Positions 18,345 through 28,263 of a stretch of 64,000 nucleotides of DNA are shown in pieces (within the stretch, counting starts at the first letter, position 1; each line of letters starts with the position of its first letter). A program made the position numbers and the translations under genes. The notes under the pieces were generated by a model that was not told the DNA's origin, did not search any database, and saw only the letters and a program-made list of their open reading frames with translations. Source of the DNA: Parabacteroides sp. (GTDB taxonomy: Bacteria; Bacteroidota; Bacteroidia; Bacteroidales; Tannerellaceae); assembly GCA_022775005.1 (NCBI GenBank), contig JALFJR010000061.1:19943-83942 (forward strand), read 5' to 3'.

Positions 18345-19562
18345 CTATCCATACGCCCCGAACCCGAAGAAATAGCGTTTCTTGAGGAGGCGATAAAAGG
18401 GACTCTGCTCAGGGATCGCCTCTTCTCGCATGTCATGACCGGGAAGCCGACGCATGGCTGCTAACTCTTGGCGAACAGTGGCCCGTGAGGTGCTGTCTTC
18501 CGCTTGCCAATCATCGACGAAGTGCGCCAGTTTTTCTGGATCTTCCAACAAGATGCAACCTCGGGAGGTCTTTGCGGTTAGCTGTCGCAGGCCTGCCAAA
18601 TAGCTGGATTGCGCAAAGATAGCGGTCAGGTTAGAGGCATCGGCATTGATCTGCTCCTTGGCCATTTGCAGGGGCGGACAGAACTCCACGGCTCCGGTAG
18701 GAGAGATGTGGTGGCTCATCCCGGTAGCGGCGGGACAGATGGCCTGCCCCTTGTCATCCCAATAGGTGTCGATCAAGAAAAGAGGCGCATCCTTGCGCTG
18801 CTCCACCAAGAACTGACGCAGGTCACGAATCTGCTCCTTGGTCAAAGCATTCTCCGGATGCGGCTCCGCACCGACGGGACGATAGATGTAATACCATAAA
18901 TAATGGGCACCGGCGGCAGCCATCCGCTCGATATGCCGACGATTCACCAAATCGTTGAAATTGCTGCGGCAGATGCTGGCGGCTACCCCAAAGAAAAGAC
19001 CGGCCTCTCGACAAGCGGCTACGCCATTGAGGGTATGGGCATACACCTCTTTACGGCCTCTCCGTCGGTCGCTCTCCTCCTCCAGCCCCTCTACACTGAT
19101 CAAGGGGGTGACGTTGCCCATCCGGCGCAGGCGTTCGGCCACCTCGGCAGACAGAAAATGGCCATTGGTGAACAGCTGGAAATAGGCGTCGGCATGACGC
19201 TCCAGCAGGCCGAGCAGCCCTTTATAGAGAAGTGGCTCTCCGCCTAAGATACCAAAGAAATAGGAGCCATGCTTTTTCCCCTCCCGGATAATACCATCGA
19301 TCTGCTCCAACGAAAGACTGTGTTGGCCACCGGCCGATACCCAGCAGCCGGAGCAATGCAGGTTGCATCGCTCGGTGATCGAGATCATCACAAAGGCCGG
19401 GAAGAAGGGTTCGTCTTTTGCCATGCGTCGTTCGAAGGCGGCCATGCCCCATAGGTTGCGCCAACAGAAGTTATATCCTAATTTCCAAAGCACACGGGGC
19501 GAGCATTCCCCCAGGGGGCGCAAGGCGCAGCGGAAAGTGGCGATATAGTCGTGGAGAGTCAT
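18345..19562 (-). CDS. Radical SAM protein (SPASM/twitch-like C-terminus)
   Basis: CNLHCSGCW (CxxxCxxC), GGEPLL; C-term Cys at CPAATG, FCPP, RGCILL. Confidence 0.9.
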   Translation of the reverse strand: MTLHDYIATFRCALRPLGECSPRVLWKLGYNFCWRNLWGMAAFERRMAKDEPFFPAFVMISITERCNLHCSGCWVSAGGQHSLSLEQIDGIIREGKKHGSYFFGILGGEPLLYKGLLGLLERHADAYFQLFTNGHFLSAEVAERLRRMGNVTPLISVEGLEEESDRRRGRKEVYAHTLNGVAACREAGLFFGVAASICRSNFNDLVNRRHIERMAAAGAHYLWYYIYRPVGAEPHPENALTKEQIRDLRQFLVEQRKDAPLFLIDTYWDDKGQAICPAATGMSHHISPTGAVEFCPPLQMAKEQINADASNLTAIFAQSSYLAGLRQLTAKTSRGCILLEDPEKLAHFVDDWQAEDSTSRATVRQELAAMRRLPGHDMREEAIPEQSPFYRLLKKRYFFGFGAYG

Positions 19563-20278
19563 GCTTTCGGTCGGTTTTTCAAGAGGGAAACACTGGCTCT
19601 ACGAGCGGCCAATCGCTCACGCAGGGCGGTATTGTAGAGGGTGGCCGTGTCGATGCTGATGGCCTTCTCTTCCGCTTGTTCCCCACCGTTGATGGGCGCT
19701 TGGGCATATTTGGGGAAGATAATCGCTTGGGTCGGGCAGTTGCGGGCACAGGCCGGGCAATTGTTCTTGCAGTGCTGTGGTGCCTTCACGACGACCTTTT
19801 TCCCCTCCAAGGTATAGACGCCAAACAGGCAGAAGTCATGGCATTTGCCACACTCGATGCAACGACTTTTGTCGATGGTCGGGAACCACGCATCCTGCCC
19901 CGGTTGCTTTGAGAAGCTTTCGAGCTGCGTTCGAAACGCCGCTACCCGCTCAGCCGGGATTGCACTGTCGGCTGGAAGGTCTAAAGCGGTGAGCAACGTG
20001 GACAGGTCGTTCGCCCGCATATCCAATGTATGCGGAACGGGTTGCTCAGCCCATTCAAAGAGGGCCTTGATCGCCCGGGGATGGCAAGCTACCACTGTAT
20101 GTGCGGCGATCTCTCTCAACCGATCGGATTTGTTTTCGATCCATTCGCAAAGGTCGGGCACGATCTCAACCGCTTTGCCTGCCGCTTCCAAGATAGCGGC
20201 TAATTGGGCCACCTTCTCGGGGTTGATGAAGGTGCGAGAGGCGCAAGCGCATAGCGTGATTTTCTGGGATTGCATCAT
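19559..20278 (-). CDS. 4Fe-4S ferredoxin-domain protein
   Basis: CIECGKCHDFCLFGVY and CKNNCPACARNCP. ORF track starts at 20335, but the conserved promoter block (20305-20377) implies a start at MMQSQKITL (~20278). Confidence 0.85.
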   Translation of the reverse strand: MMQSQKITLCACASRTFINPEKVAQLAAILEAAGKAVEIVPDLCEWIENKSDRLREIAAHTVVACHPRAIKALFEWAEQPVPHTLDMRANDLSTLLTALDLPADSAIPAERVAAFRTQLESFSKQPGQDAWFPTIDKSRCIECGKCHDFCLFGVYTLEGKKVVVKAPQHCKNNCPACARNCPTQAIIFPKYAQAPINGGEQAEEKAISIDTATLYNTALRERLAARRASVSLLKNRPKA

Positions 20279-20304
20279 ATCTGTATAGCCTTTTTTACGG
20301 CGTG

Positions 20305-20377
20305 CAATATTACAAACTACGGATGAAACCGCCAAAATTTTGTGTGGGAAGACGAAAAAAGAATCAGTGAAGACGAA
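20305..20377 (-). promoter_or_regulatory. Candidate promoter/operator B (upstream of ferredoxin-radical SAM unit)
   Basis: Minus strand: -33 TTTTG, 20-bp spacer, -7 TAATATTG; two TTCGTCTT repeats with 21-bp period. Confidence 0.62.
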
Positions 20378-20422
20378 AAGAAATTATCTTTACGCCTCGA
20401 AATTTTTTAGAAGTTAGCGCGT

Positions 20423-21025
20423 ATGTTATTACCCTATATGCAAGATGGACGAATCGAGGCGGGCTGTGATGAGGCTGGCAGAGGTTGCTTGGCAGGTGCC
20501 GTGTTTGCTGCCGCAGTTGTGTTACCGCCTGATTTTAAGAGCGAAGAGTTGAACGACAGCAAGCAGTTGAGCGAACGCAAACGGTATGCCCTGCGTCCGT
20601 TGATTGAGCGGGAGGCCTTGGCTTGGGCGGTGGGGGTGGTCACGCCGGAAGAGATCGACCGGATCAACATCTTGAATGCCTCTTTCTTAGCGATGCACCG
20701 AGCGGTGGATCAACTCAAGATCCGACCCGATCACCTGCTGATTGATGGCAACCGCTTCAATCCCTATCCTGCGATTCCCCATACAACGGTGGTAAAGGGG
20801 GATGGCAAATACCTGAGCATCGCTGCCGCCTCTATCTTGGCAAAGACCTATCGTGATGATTATATGAATGAATTGGCTGCTCGCTTTCCCGCCTACCACT
20901 GGCAGGAGAACAAGGGTTATCCCACCAAGGCGCATCGGGAGGCCATCCGCCAATGTGGCATTACCCCTTACCACCGCAAGACTTTCACGCTCCTCCCCCG
21001 CCAACTATCGCTGTTTGAGGAATGA
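20423..21025 (+). CDS. rnhB: Ribonuclease HII
   Basis: [35 protein letters not shown]. Confidence 0.95.
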   Translation: MLLPYMQDGRIEAGCDEAGRGCLAGAVFAAAVVLPPDFKSEELNDSKQLSERKRYALRPLIEREALAWAVGVVTPEEIDRINILNASFLAMHRAVDQLKIRPDHLLIDGNRFNPYPAIPHTTVVKGDGKYLSIAAASILAKTYRDDYMNELAARFPAYHWQENKGYPTKAHREAIRQCGITPYHRKTFTLLPRQLSLFEE

Positions 21026-21076
21026 ATGAATCCTCGGTGAGGACTATGGGATATTTTTCATTGGCGAAGAGGCAAA

Positions 21077-21215
21077 ATAGGGGTTCGGAGCCCTTTCGGC
21101 GATTGTCGAAGCAACTGCGAACCCCTATAAGAGCCATTTTCCAATTGGCGATGGAGCTGCCGCAAGGCGGGGAGACCTTCGTTGGCTGCCGAAAGTCTCA
21201 TCTACCCCATTTGAC
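21077..21215. other. Structured intergenic region with nested inverted repeats
   Basis: ATAGGGGTTCG (21077-21087) / CGAACCCCTAT (21118-21128); downstream GAGACCTTCG...CGAAAGTCTC (one mismatch). Confidence 0.4.
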
Positions 21216-21425
21216 CGCATTTTATTATGACGAGTTAACAATTAAGGGCAATTCCGATCTTTTTCTTTAACATGATTATACAATCACCTACTATTTTTCT
21301 TTTTCGTGCTAAAATATGTATCTAAAATGCCCTATTTGGGACTTTCGTCAGTTCTTCACTTCCCTAAGAAAAATTCGGCCTTAGTGGCGCAGCAAGCGTT
21401 TTTGGGTTTGCAAAAATAGTGATAC

Positions 21426-21458
21426 TAAAAAAGGCGGAAGCTTATAGCCGCCGCCTTT
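21426..21458 (-). terminator. Rho-independent terminator of hisS
   Basis: Minus strand AAAGGCGG...CCGCCTTTTTT. Confidence 0.75.
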
Positions 21459-21483
21459 GGTATGATTCGCTTTGAATAGAGGC

Positions 21484-22842
21484 TTATCCAAACTGGGCGA
21501 TAAGCTCCTCTAATGTGAGAAGGGTTTGCTCGCCGGTCAACATATTCTTCAAATTGATTTGCTGTGCGGCCATCTCATTTTCACCGACGATGGCAACAAA
21601 CGGAATCTGCTTGGCATCTGCGTAACTCATCTGCTTCTTCATCTTGGTTGCCTCTGGATACAACTCTGTACGGATGCCGGCTTGACGTACCTTGGCAATC
21701 AACGGCAACAGGTAGGTTTCCTCTTTGGGACCGAAGTTGACGAAGAGCAGCTGGGTGCGCTTCAAAGAGCCTTCCGGATAGAGATCCAACTGATTCAGCA
21801 CGTCGAAGATGCGATCGGCTCCGAAGGAGAAGCCTACACCCGAAACGCCAGCCATGCCGAAGACGCCGGTCAGGTTGTCGTAACGGCCACCTCCAGTGAT
21901 GCTGCCGATTTGCACGTCGAGTGCTTTCACCTCGAAGATGGCTCCCGTATAGTAGTTCAAGCCACGAGCCAAGGTGAGGTCGATCGCTAATTCCGCACGG
22001 ATAGGCGTGTGTGAGATACGCTCCAAGATGAAGGCCAACTCCTCCACACCTTTCAAACCAATCTCCGACTCAGCCAGCACCTCGCGCAGACGGGCCAACT
22101 TCTCTTCGTTGGTTCCCTCTAATAGGATGATTGGTTGCAGGCGCTCGATGGCAGCCTCCGGCAATCCCTTCTCGCGCAATTCTGCGTTGACATTGTCTAA
22201 GCCTATCTTGTCCAACTTGTCGATGGCTACGGTGATGTCGATCAGCTTATCAGCCTCGCCAATGATCTCGGCGATGCCTGACAGGATCTTGCGATTGTTC
22301 ATCTTGATGCAGACACGGATGCCAAAGCGGTGGAACACCTCGTCCATGATTTGGATCAGTTCCACCTCGTTGATCAATGAGTCAGAGCCAACCACATCGC
22401 CATCGCATTGATAGAACTCGCGGTAGCGACCCTTTTGCGGGCGATCCGCACGCCAAACGGGTTGAATCTGGTAGCGCTTGAAGGGGAAACTGATCTCGTT
22501 GCGGTGTTGCACCACGAAGCGGGCGAAGGGGACGGTCAGGTCATAACGTAAGCCTTTCTCGCAGGCTTTGGCCGCGAAGCGAAGGGGACTGCGTGCGGTC
22601 AATTCCTCGTCGGTGAACTGCGCTAAGCAATCGCCCGAGTTGAGAATCTTGAACAATAACTTGTCTCCCTCCTCGCCATACTTACCCATCAAGGTTGAGA
22701 GGTTCTCCATCGCCGGGGTCTCGATCTGCTGGAATCCATACAGATGGAAGACCTCACGGATGGTGTTGAAGATATAATTGCGTTTCGCCATCTCCTCTGG
22801 CGAAAAATCTCTGGTTCCTTTCGGAATAGAAGGTTTTTGCAT
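21484..22842 (-). CDS. hisS: Histidyl-tRNA synthetase
   Basis: [12 protein letters not shown]; class II motifs; GGGRYDNL. Confidence 0.96.
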   Translation of the reverse strand: MQKPSIPKGTRDFSPEEMAKRNYIFNTIREVFHLYGFQQIETPAMENLSTLMGKYGEEGDKLLFKILNSGDCLAQFTDEELTARSPLRFAAKACEKGLRYDLTVPFARFVVQHRNEISFPFKRYQIQPVWRADRPQKGRYREFYQCDGDVVGSDSLINEVELIQIMDEVFHRFGIRVCIKMNNRKILSGIAEIIGEADKLIDITVAIDKLDKIGLDNVNAELREKGLPEAAIERLQPIILLEGTNEEKLARLREVLAESEIGLKGVEELAFILERISHTPIRAELAIDLTLARGLNYYTGAIFEVKALDVQIGSITGGGRYDNLTGVFGMAGVSGVGFSFGADRIFDVLNQLDLYPEGSLKRTQLLFVNFGPKEETYLLPLIAKVRQAGIRTELYPEATKMKKQMSYADAKQIPFVAIVGENEMAAQQINLKNMLTGEQTLLTLEELIAQFG

Positions 22843-22860
22843 CTCTGCTGTCTGTTTTGA

Positions 22861-23541
22861 TTAATCTCTGTTTCTTCCACCCAGGAAGATCATTACATAA
22901 TATAATAAGGTAGCGAGCGAACCCAATGCGGCCACAACGTAGGTATAAGCGGCAGAGCGCAGGGCATCTTCCGCTTTATCGTGTGTGAAGGCATTGGTGA
23001 TGCCGGCTTGGCTCAACCATACCAACGCACGTTGGCTGGCGTTGATCTCGACCGGCAGCGTAATGAAGCTGAACAACGTGGTCGAGGCGAACAAGATGAT
23101 ACCAAAAAGCATCAGCTGCGGAAAGGTCTGCAACATCAGCATACCGCCCAACAAGACCCATGTCATGATGTTGGAGGCGAAGCTCACCACCGGCACTAAG
23201 GCTGAACGCATACGAAGGGGAGCGTAAGCCGTCGCATGCTGCACGGCGTGGCCACACTCATGGGCAGCCACGGCGGCAGCGGCGATGCTGTTGCTGTAAT
23301 AAACCGACTCACTGAGGTTGACGGTTTGAGTGGCTGGGTTGTAGTGGTCGGTCAAATGTCCCGGTGTAGAGGTTACCCGTACATCATAGATACCGTTGTC
23401 ACGCAACATCTTCTCTGCAACATCTCTTCCCGTCATGCCATTGGGCATGGGTATTTTCGAATATTTCTCGAACTTGCTTTGCAGGCGGGAAGAAACCAAC
23501 CAACTCAGTAAGGCGAATCCTATGAAAATAATCCAATACAT
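22861..23541 (-). CDS. Zinc metallopeptidase, YugP-like
   Basis: AHECGHAVQHATAYAPLRMRS. Confidence 0.9.
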   Translation of the reverse strand: MYWIIFIGFALLSWLVSSRLQSKFEKYSKIPMPNGMTGRDVAEKMLRDNGIYDVRVTSTPGHLTDHYNPATQTVNLSESVYYSNSIAAAAVAAHECGHAVQHATAYAPLRMRSALVPVVSFASNIMTWVLLGGMLMLQTFPQLMLFGIILFASTTLFSFITLPVEINASQRALVWLSQAGITNAFTHDKAEDALRSAAYTYVVAALGSLATLLYYVMIFLGGRNRD

Positions 23542-23569
23542 ATATAAACCCCTGTTTGTCTTTTTGTTG

Positions 23570-24841
23570 TTACTCTTCTGTATATCTAATAATGGTTTGC
23601 TCGCGATCCGGTCCCACCGATACGATCTTTACGGGAACACCCAATTCCTCCTCCAAGAAAGAGAGGTAGGCATTGAACTCCTCGGGGAACTCATCCTCGC
23701 TCTTCATCTTCGTCAAATCGGTCTTCCAACCGGGCAGCTCTACATAGATTGGCTCTACCGTGTCGTCGATCTCGTAAGGGAACTCGTTCGTCTCCTCGCC
23801 GTTGATCTTGTAAGCGACACACGCCTTGATGGTGTCGAATGAATCGAGTACATCGCTCTTCATCATGATCAGCTGGCTCACTCCATTGATCATCACCGCA
23901 TATCTCAGCGCAACGAGGTCGATCCAACCGCAACGGCGCTTACGACCCGTAACGGCACCAAACTCATGACCTAACTGGCCAATCTTGTCGCCCACCTCAT
24001 CAAACAACTCTGTGGGGAATGGTCCGCTGCCGACACGTGTGCAATAGGCTTTGAAGATACCATATACCTCACCGACGTTGCGGGGAGAGATACCCAAACC
24101 GGTGCAGCAACCGGCGCAGATCGTGTTAGAAGAGGTTACGAACGGATAAGAGCCGAAATCAATATCCAGCATCGTGCCTTGCGCGCCCTCTGCCAGTACG
24201 GATTTCTCCTCTTTCAACAAACCGTTGATGAAGTGCTCGCTGTCGATCAGCTTAAACTGTTTCAAGTAGTTCAGTGCATCCATCCACTGTGCCTCCAGTT
24301 CCGTGATGTCGTATGTATAGTTCAAAGAACGCAAGATTGCTTCGTGACGGGCTTTAGCTACGGCATATTTCTCTTCAAAGTTATGCAGCAAATCACCTAC
24401 ACGCACACCGTTACGGCTCACCTTGTCTGTATAAGTCGGGCCAATGCCTTTGCCTGTCGTACCGATCTTTCCACTACCTTTCGCTGCCTCATATGCGGCA
24501 TCCAAGATGCGGTGGGTGGGCAGGATCAGGTGCGCTTTCTTAGAGATATAGAGTTGCTTGGTGATGTCGTGACCGCTGGCAGCCAAGGCCTCAGCCTCCT
24601 GCTTAAACAACAGCGGATCCAATACTACACCGTTACCGATCACATTGATTTTTCCTCCTTGGAAAATACCGGACGGGATGGAGCGTAACACATATTTCTC
24701 ACCGTTGAACTCCAGTGTATGTCCGGCGTTGGGACCTCCTTGGAAACGTGTAACCACATCGTACTTCGGAGTCAAGACATCGACAACCTTGCCTTTGCCT
24801 TCGTCGCCCCATTGCAATCCTAACAAAACATCTACTTTCAT
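23570..24841 (-). CDS. purA: Adenylosuccinate synthetase
   Basis: LLGLQWGDEGKGKVVD; GPNAGHT. Confidence 0.96.
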   Translation of the reverse strand: MKVDVLLGLQWGDEGKGKVVDVLTPKYDVVTRFQGGPNAGHTLEFNGEKYVLRSIPSGIFQGGKINVIGNGVVLDPLLFKQEAEALAASGHDITKQLYISKKAHLILPTHRILDAAYEAAKGSGKIGTTGKGIGPTYTDKVSRNGVRVGDLLHNFEEKYAVAKARHEAILRSLNYTYDITELEAQWMDALNYLKQFKLIDSEHFINGLLKEEKSVLAEGAQGTMLDIDFGSYPFVTSSNTICAGCCTGLGISPRNVGEVYGIFKAYCTRVGSGPFPTELFDEVGDKIGQLGHEFGAVTGRKRRCGWIDLVALRYAVMINGVSQLIMMKSDVLDSFDTIKACVAYKINGEETNEFPYEIDDTVEPIYVELPGWKTDLTKMKSEDEFPEEFNAYLSFLEEELGVPVKIVSVGPDREQTIIRYTEE

Positions 24842-24871
24842 CTTTTATCTGTTTATTATATTCAACTCAAT

Positions 24872-25354
24872 TTATTTGTCGCTCTTTTTATCTTTGCTTT
24901 TTTGCCGTTGCCTGCACTTCGCACATTGCCCATAAATGTAGATGCAATGGTAAGCCGGCGTGAAACGATTCTTTCGCATGACGGAGGGATCAATGGGTTG
25001 CTCCTTGCTGCTTATCTTGCGGATACTTCCGCATTGTGTGCAAACAAGATGCGTGCGGTTGGTTGATAAACAACAGAGCCCAAACTGCTGTGTGCTGCCA
25101 TTGAGTGGATGGCGAGTCACCACATCCGCATCGATTAAAATCTCCAGCGTGTTATAAATCGTTGCCCGACTGACTGTGAACTGCTTTTTTTGCAGCAGAT
25201 CAAGGATCATGTTTACATCAAAAGGACCTTTGAAAGTGCAAATCACTTCCAAAACCTTGTGCCGCTCTTCGGTGCGCTTGAGGTGTTTACGTTCAAGGTA
25301 TGTATCGAATTGCCGCAGAATCGCTATGTACTCATTCTCTTTCATCCCTGCCAA
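24872..25354 (-). CDS. Fur family transcriptional regulator
   Basis: TVSRATIYNTLEIL; CTQCGSI; C-terminal CAKC. Confidence 0.9.
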   Translation of the reverse strand: MAGMKENEYIAILRQFDTYLERKHLKRTEERHKVLEVICTFKGPFDVNMILDLLQKKQFTVSRATIYNTLEILIDADVVTRHPLNGSTQQFGLCCLSTNRTHLVCTQCGSIRKISSKEQPIDPSVMRKNRFTPAYHCIYIYGQCAKCRQRQKSKDKKSDK

Positions 25355-25405
25355 TCAGACGAACGGCAAAGTTAACGTATTTATTTTAATCGCAAAGCTT
25401 CGCGC

Positions 25406-26083
25406 TTAATTATCAAACTCGAATTTGAAATCATTATACAAATCTTTCCATAGCAATCGTTCCGGTTGGCGTTTGATGTATTGATTTACCCCTTCTAATA
25501 GGTGAGTGGCTTGTTGAGGATCTTGCCGACCATAGAAGCGCAGGGCCTGAACGGCGGCTCGTCGTTCAAATAGGCTGACATCACTGCCTATCGTTTTCAG
25601 GGCCTCCGCAATCGTCTGCTCGATCAGGGGAGCAGCCAGCGGCCAGCGGTTTTTGAACCGTTCTGCTTGCAAGAGGAAGGCTGCGGCTCGCCCATACGGC
25701 CAATCCGTGCGGGTGTAAATCGCATTGACCAACTCCTCCGCATAGGGTAAACGAGACAGCAAGTGTTTGCTCAGCAACTCGATGATCTCCGGATAGGGCG
25801 CTTCCTCGATCCAACGCAAGGCTTCCGGCATGGGAAACTCTTGCAGGGGTTGCAAAAGGGTGGCCAATATCTTGAGCTCCCGGCAATCGGCTGCCCATAG
25901 CGCATGAGCCAAAGAGGTGCTTGGCTCATGCTGTTGGGCGATCACTTTGATTTCGGGATAAGAAACCCCGAAGTTCAGTTTATAGCGTAGGCCTTTTTCT
26001 CGCATACTGCTCGCTGTCACGCCATTCATGGCCAGACGTAACTGATTGCGTATGCTGCGAATGGTCTCTTGCGTGGTCTCCAT
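25406..26083 (-). CDS. DNA alkylation repair (AlkD/HEAT-like) protein
   Basis: Overall composition and motifs (LARALWAADCRELKILATLL-like region). Confidence 0.75.
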   Translation of the reverse strand: METTQETIRSIRNQLRLAMNGVTASSMREKGLRYKLNFGVSYPEIKVIAQQHEPSTSLAHALWAADCRELKILATLLQPLQEFPMPEALRWIEEAPYPEIIELLSKHLLSRLPYAEELVNAIYTRTDWPYGRAAAFLLQAERFKNRWPLAAPLIEQTIAEALKTIGSDVSLFERRAAVQALRFYGRQDPQQATHLLEGVNQYIKRQPERLLWKDLYNDFKFEFDN

Positions 26084-26085
26084 GC

Positions 26086-28134
26086 TTAATTGTTATAAGT
26101 CGGTAGGAATGAATAGTTGCGGCTGTAACGCAACATTTGCTCGGCATATCCCTCGGAGTAATCCAACACGATGTCTGTCACCTCGCCTTTGGCGTTCTTC
26201 ACCTCCTTCATGATCGGATTGACAAAGCCTTTGTAGGGCGCCAAGTTCAACTTAGCATAGCGCTCCAGCACCTCTTTGTGCAGGGCTGGATCCACTTTCA
26301 CGCCATAGTTTTCTACCAATGCTTTGCCTGACGCATAGTCGCCTTCGCTCTTGATGCGCTGAACTTCGGCTAACAGCTTGCCAAACAACTCACGGAGCTT
26401 GTCGTAGTCGTTGACCACGATGTAATGTTTGCCCTCTTTTTCCGCAAGCTCGATCACCTTCTCTGCCTTGCCCTGCTCATACGCCCATTTGGCAATCAGC
26501 TGACGGTTGCGCATGTGAGCCTCCGTCACATCCTTGCCTAACTCAATGCGCACCAATTGGGTCATCAAGCCGTTCATGATGTATTTGTAGTAAGCCGCTT
26601 TATAGGCATCCTCGTTGGGTAGCAATCCCAGTTCGATGATCTTGGGATCTGCCATATAGTAGAGGGCGAACAGGTCGGCACGCGCCTCCTCCAACGTAGA
26701 GCTGTAAGCCTTTAAGGCATCAGGATCGGTACCGGGTAACAATTTACCGGAGCCATGTCCCAAGCACTCATGCAGATCCGTGTGCAGATTATCGCTTTGG
26801 AAACCATATTGCTTGCTCAGTTCACGCTCTGTGTCGCTCCAGATAAACTCCTCGCCAAAACCATTGCCTTGAGCAGCCTTGTCGTAGGCCTCAGTGATAT
26901 TCTCGATGGTGACAGACTTGGAACCATGATCCCGACGGATCCAATCGGCATTAGGAAGGTTGATGCCAATCGGGGTAGCCGGGTAGCAATCGCCAGCCAG
27001 CATCGCTACGGTGATGACCTTTGCGCTGACACCTTTCACCTCTTCCTTCTTGAAACGTGCATCTACCGGAGAGTGATCCTCAAACCATTGTGCTTTGTCG
27101 CTGATGATCCTCGTGCGGGTGGTAGCCTCTTTGTTGATGAAGTTCACGGTGGATTCCCAAGAGGCCTTCATGCCAAGCGGATCGCCGTAGGTCTCGATGA
27201 ATCCGTTCACAAAATCCACCTCCGAAGCGGTATCCTCTACCCAAAGGATGGAGTAGGCGTCGAATGTTTTCAAGTCTCCTGTTTGATAATAGGCGATCAG
27301 TTTCTCGATGATGGCCTTCTGTGCGTCGTTCTCCGCAAAAGGAATGGCGGCTTGCAACTCAGCCACGATGTGCTCAATGGCTTCGCTATATAATCCACCC
27401 ACTTTCCATACCTTCTCTTTGATCTCACCGTTCTCTTTCACCAAACGACTGTTCAAACCGTAGGAGATGGGGGCGATCGTGTCTTGTCCCTGTTTCATCT
27501 GGGCGTAGAAATCTTCTACTTCCTTTTGGTTGATACCACCGCCATAATAGTTATTGGAAGAGGCTAAGATCAAATCATCATCACCACTTTGCACGCTTCG
27601 CTTGGGCATAACGGAAGGATCGAACATCACACGAGCCAACTTGGCCAGCAGTTGATCTACGTTCTCACCCTGCTGCAGGGGTAATTTGCTGGCATCTACT
27701 TGATGCAGGCAGTTCATGAAGAACTCGGCAGAGAATTCCGGTTGGAATTTATCCAACGCATAGTGATGGTGAATGCCACTGGAGAACCATACTCGTTTCA
27801 GATAGGTCTCCAATGCCTTAAATTCAGGGTTCTCTCGATCCCCCTTGTAATCGGTGTAAATGACCTCTAATGTGCGGCGAATCGCTAAGTTGTAGCGTCC
27901 GTTTTGATCGAAAAGAATATCTCGACCCATCAAGGCAGCCTCAGAGAGGTGATATAATAACTGTTTTTGTCTTAACGAGAGTGATTCGAATCCGGGTACT
28001 TGGTAACGCAAGATCTCCAGATCGGCGAATTTATCTACCATATAATTAAATTCTTTAGAGGACCCCTTGTCGGCTTGCCCTGTGCAGGCAGTCATAGCCA
28101 CGGCGGTCATGAGTGATAACATTATTTTCTTCAT
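26086..28134 (-). CDS. Dipeptidyl peptidase III, M49 family
   Basis: HECLGHGSGK (HExxGH) and EEARADL zinc motif; lipoprotein-like N-term MTACTG. Confidence 0.92.
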   Translation of the reverse strand: MKKIMLSLMTAVAMTACTGQADKGSSKEFNYMVDKFADLEILRYQVPGFESLSLRQKQLLYHLSEAALMGRDILFDQNGRYNLAIRRTLEVIYTDYKGDRENPEFKALETYLKRVWFSSGIHHHYALDKFQPEFSAEFFMNCLHQVDASKLPLQQGENVDQLLAKLARVMFDPSVMPKRSVQSGDDDLILASSNNYYGGGINQKEVEDFYAQMKQGQDTIAPISYGLNSRLVKENGEIKEKVWKVGGLYSEAIEHIVAELQAAIPFAENDAQKAIIEKLIAYYQTGDLKTFDAYSILWVEDTASEVDFVNGFIETYGDPLGMKASWESTVNFINKEATTRTRIISDKAQWFEDHSPVDARFKKEEVKGVSAKVITVAMLAGDCYPATPIGINLPNADWIRRDHGSKSVTIENITEAYDKAAQGNGFGEEFIWSDTERELSKQYGFQSDNLHTDLHECLGHGSGKLLPGTDPDALKAYSSTLEEARADLFALYYMADPKIIELGLLPNEDAYKAAYYKYIMNGLMTQLVRIELGKDVTEAHMRNRQLIAKWAYEQGKAEKVIELAEKEGKHYIVVNDYDKLRELFGKLLAEVQRIKSEGDYASGKALVENYGVKVDPALHKEVLERYAKLNLAPYKGFVNPIMKEVKNAKGEVTDIVLDYSEGYAEQMLRYSRNYSFLPTYNN

Positions 28135-28263
28135 ATATTCATTGCTTTTGTCTCCCGATTCAGGTTGTCTGTCCGACTGGCGCGAAGATACGTATTATGG
28201 AGCCAATATCAAAGGTTTGCGTTTTTTTCTCTATTTTTGCCTTCGTATTAAACAAAGAAAGAA

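Noticed and set aside
20278-20335. N-terminal extension MAVSSVVCNIARRKKGYTD of the ferredoxin ORF
   Set aside because: Overlaps the conserved promoter block; start at MMQSQKITL is more plausible.
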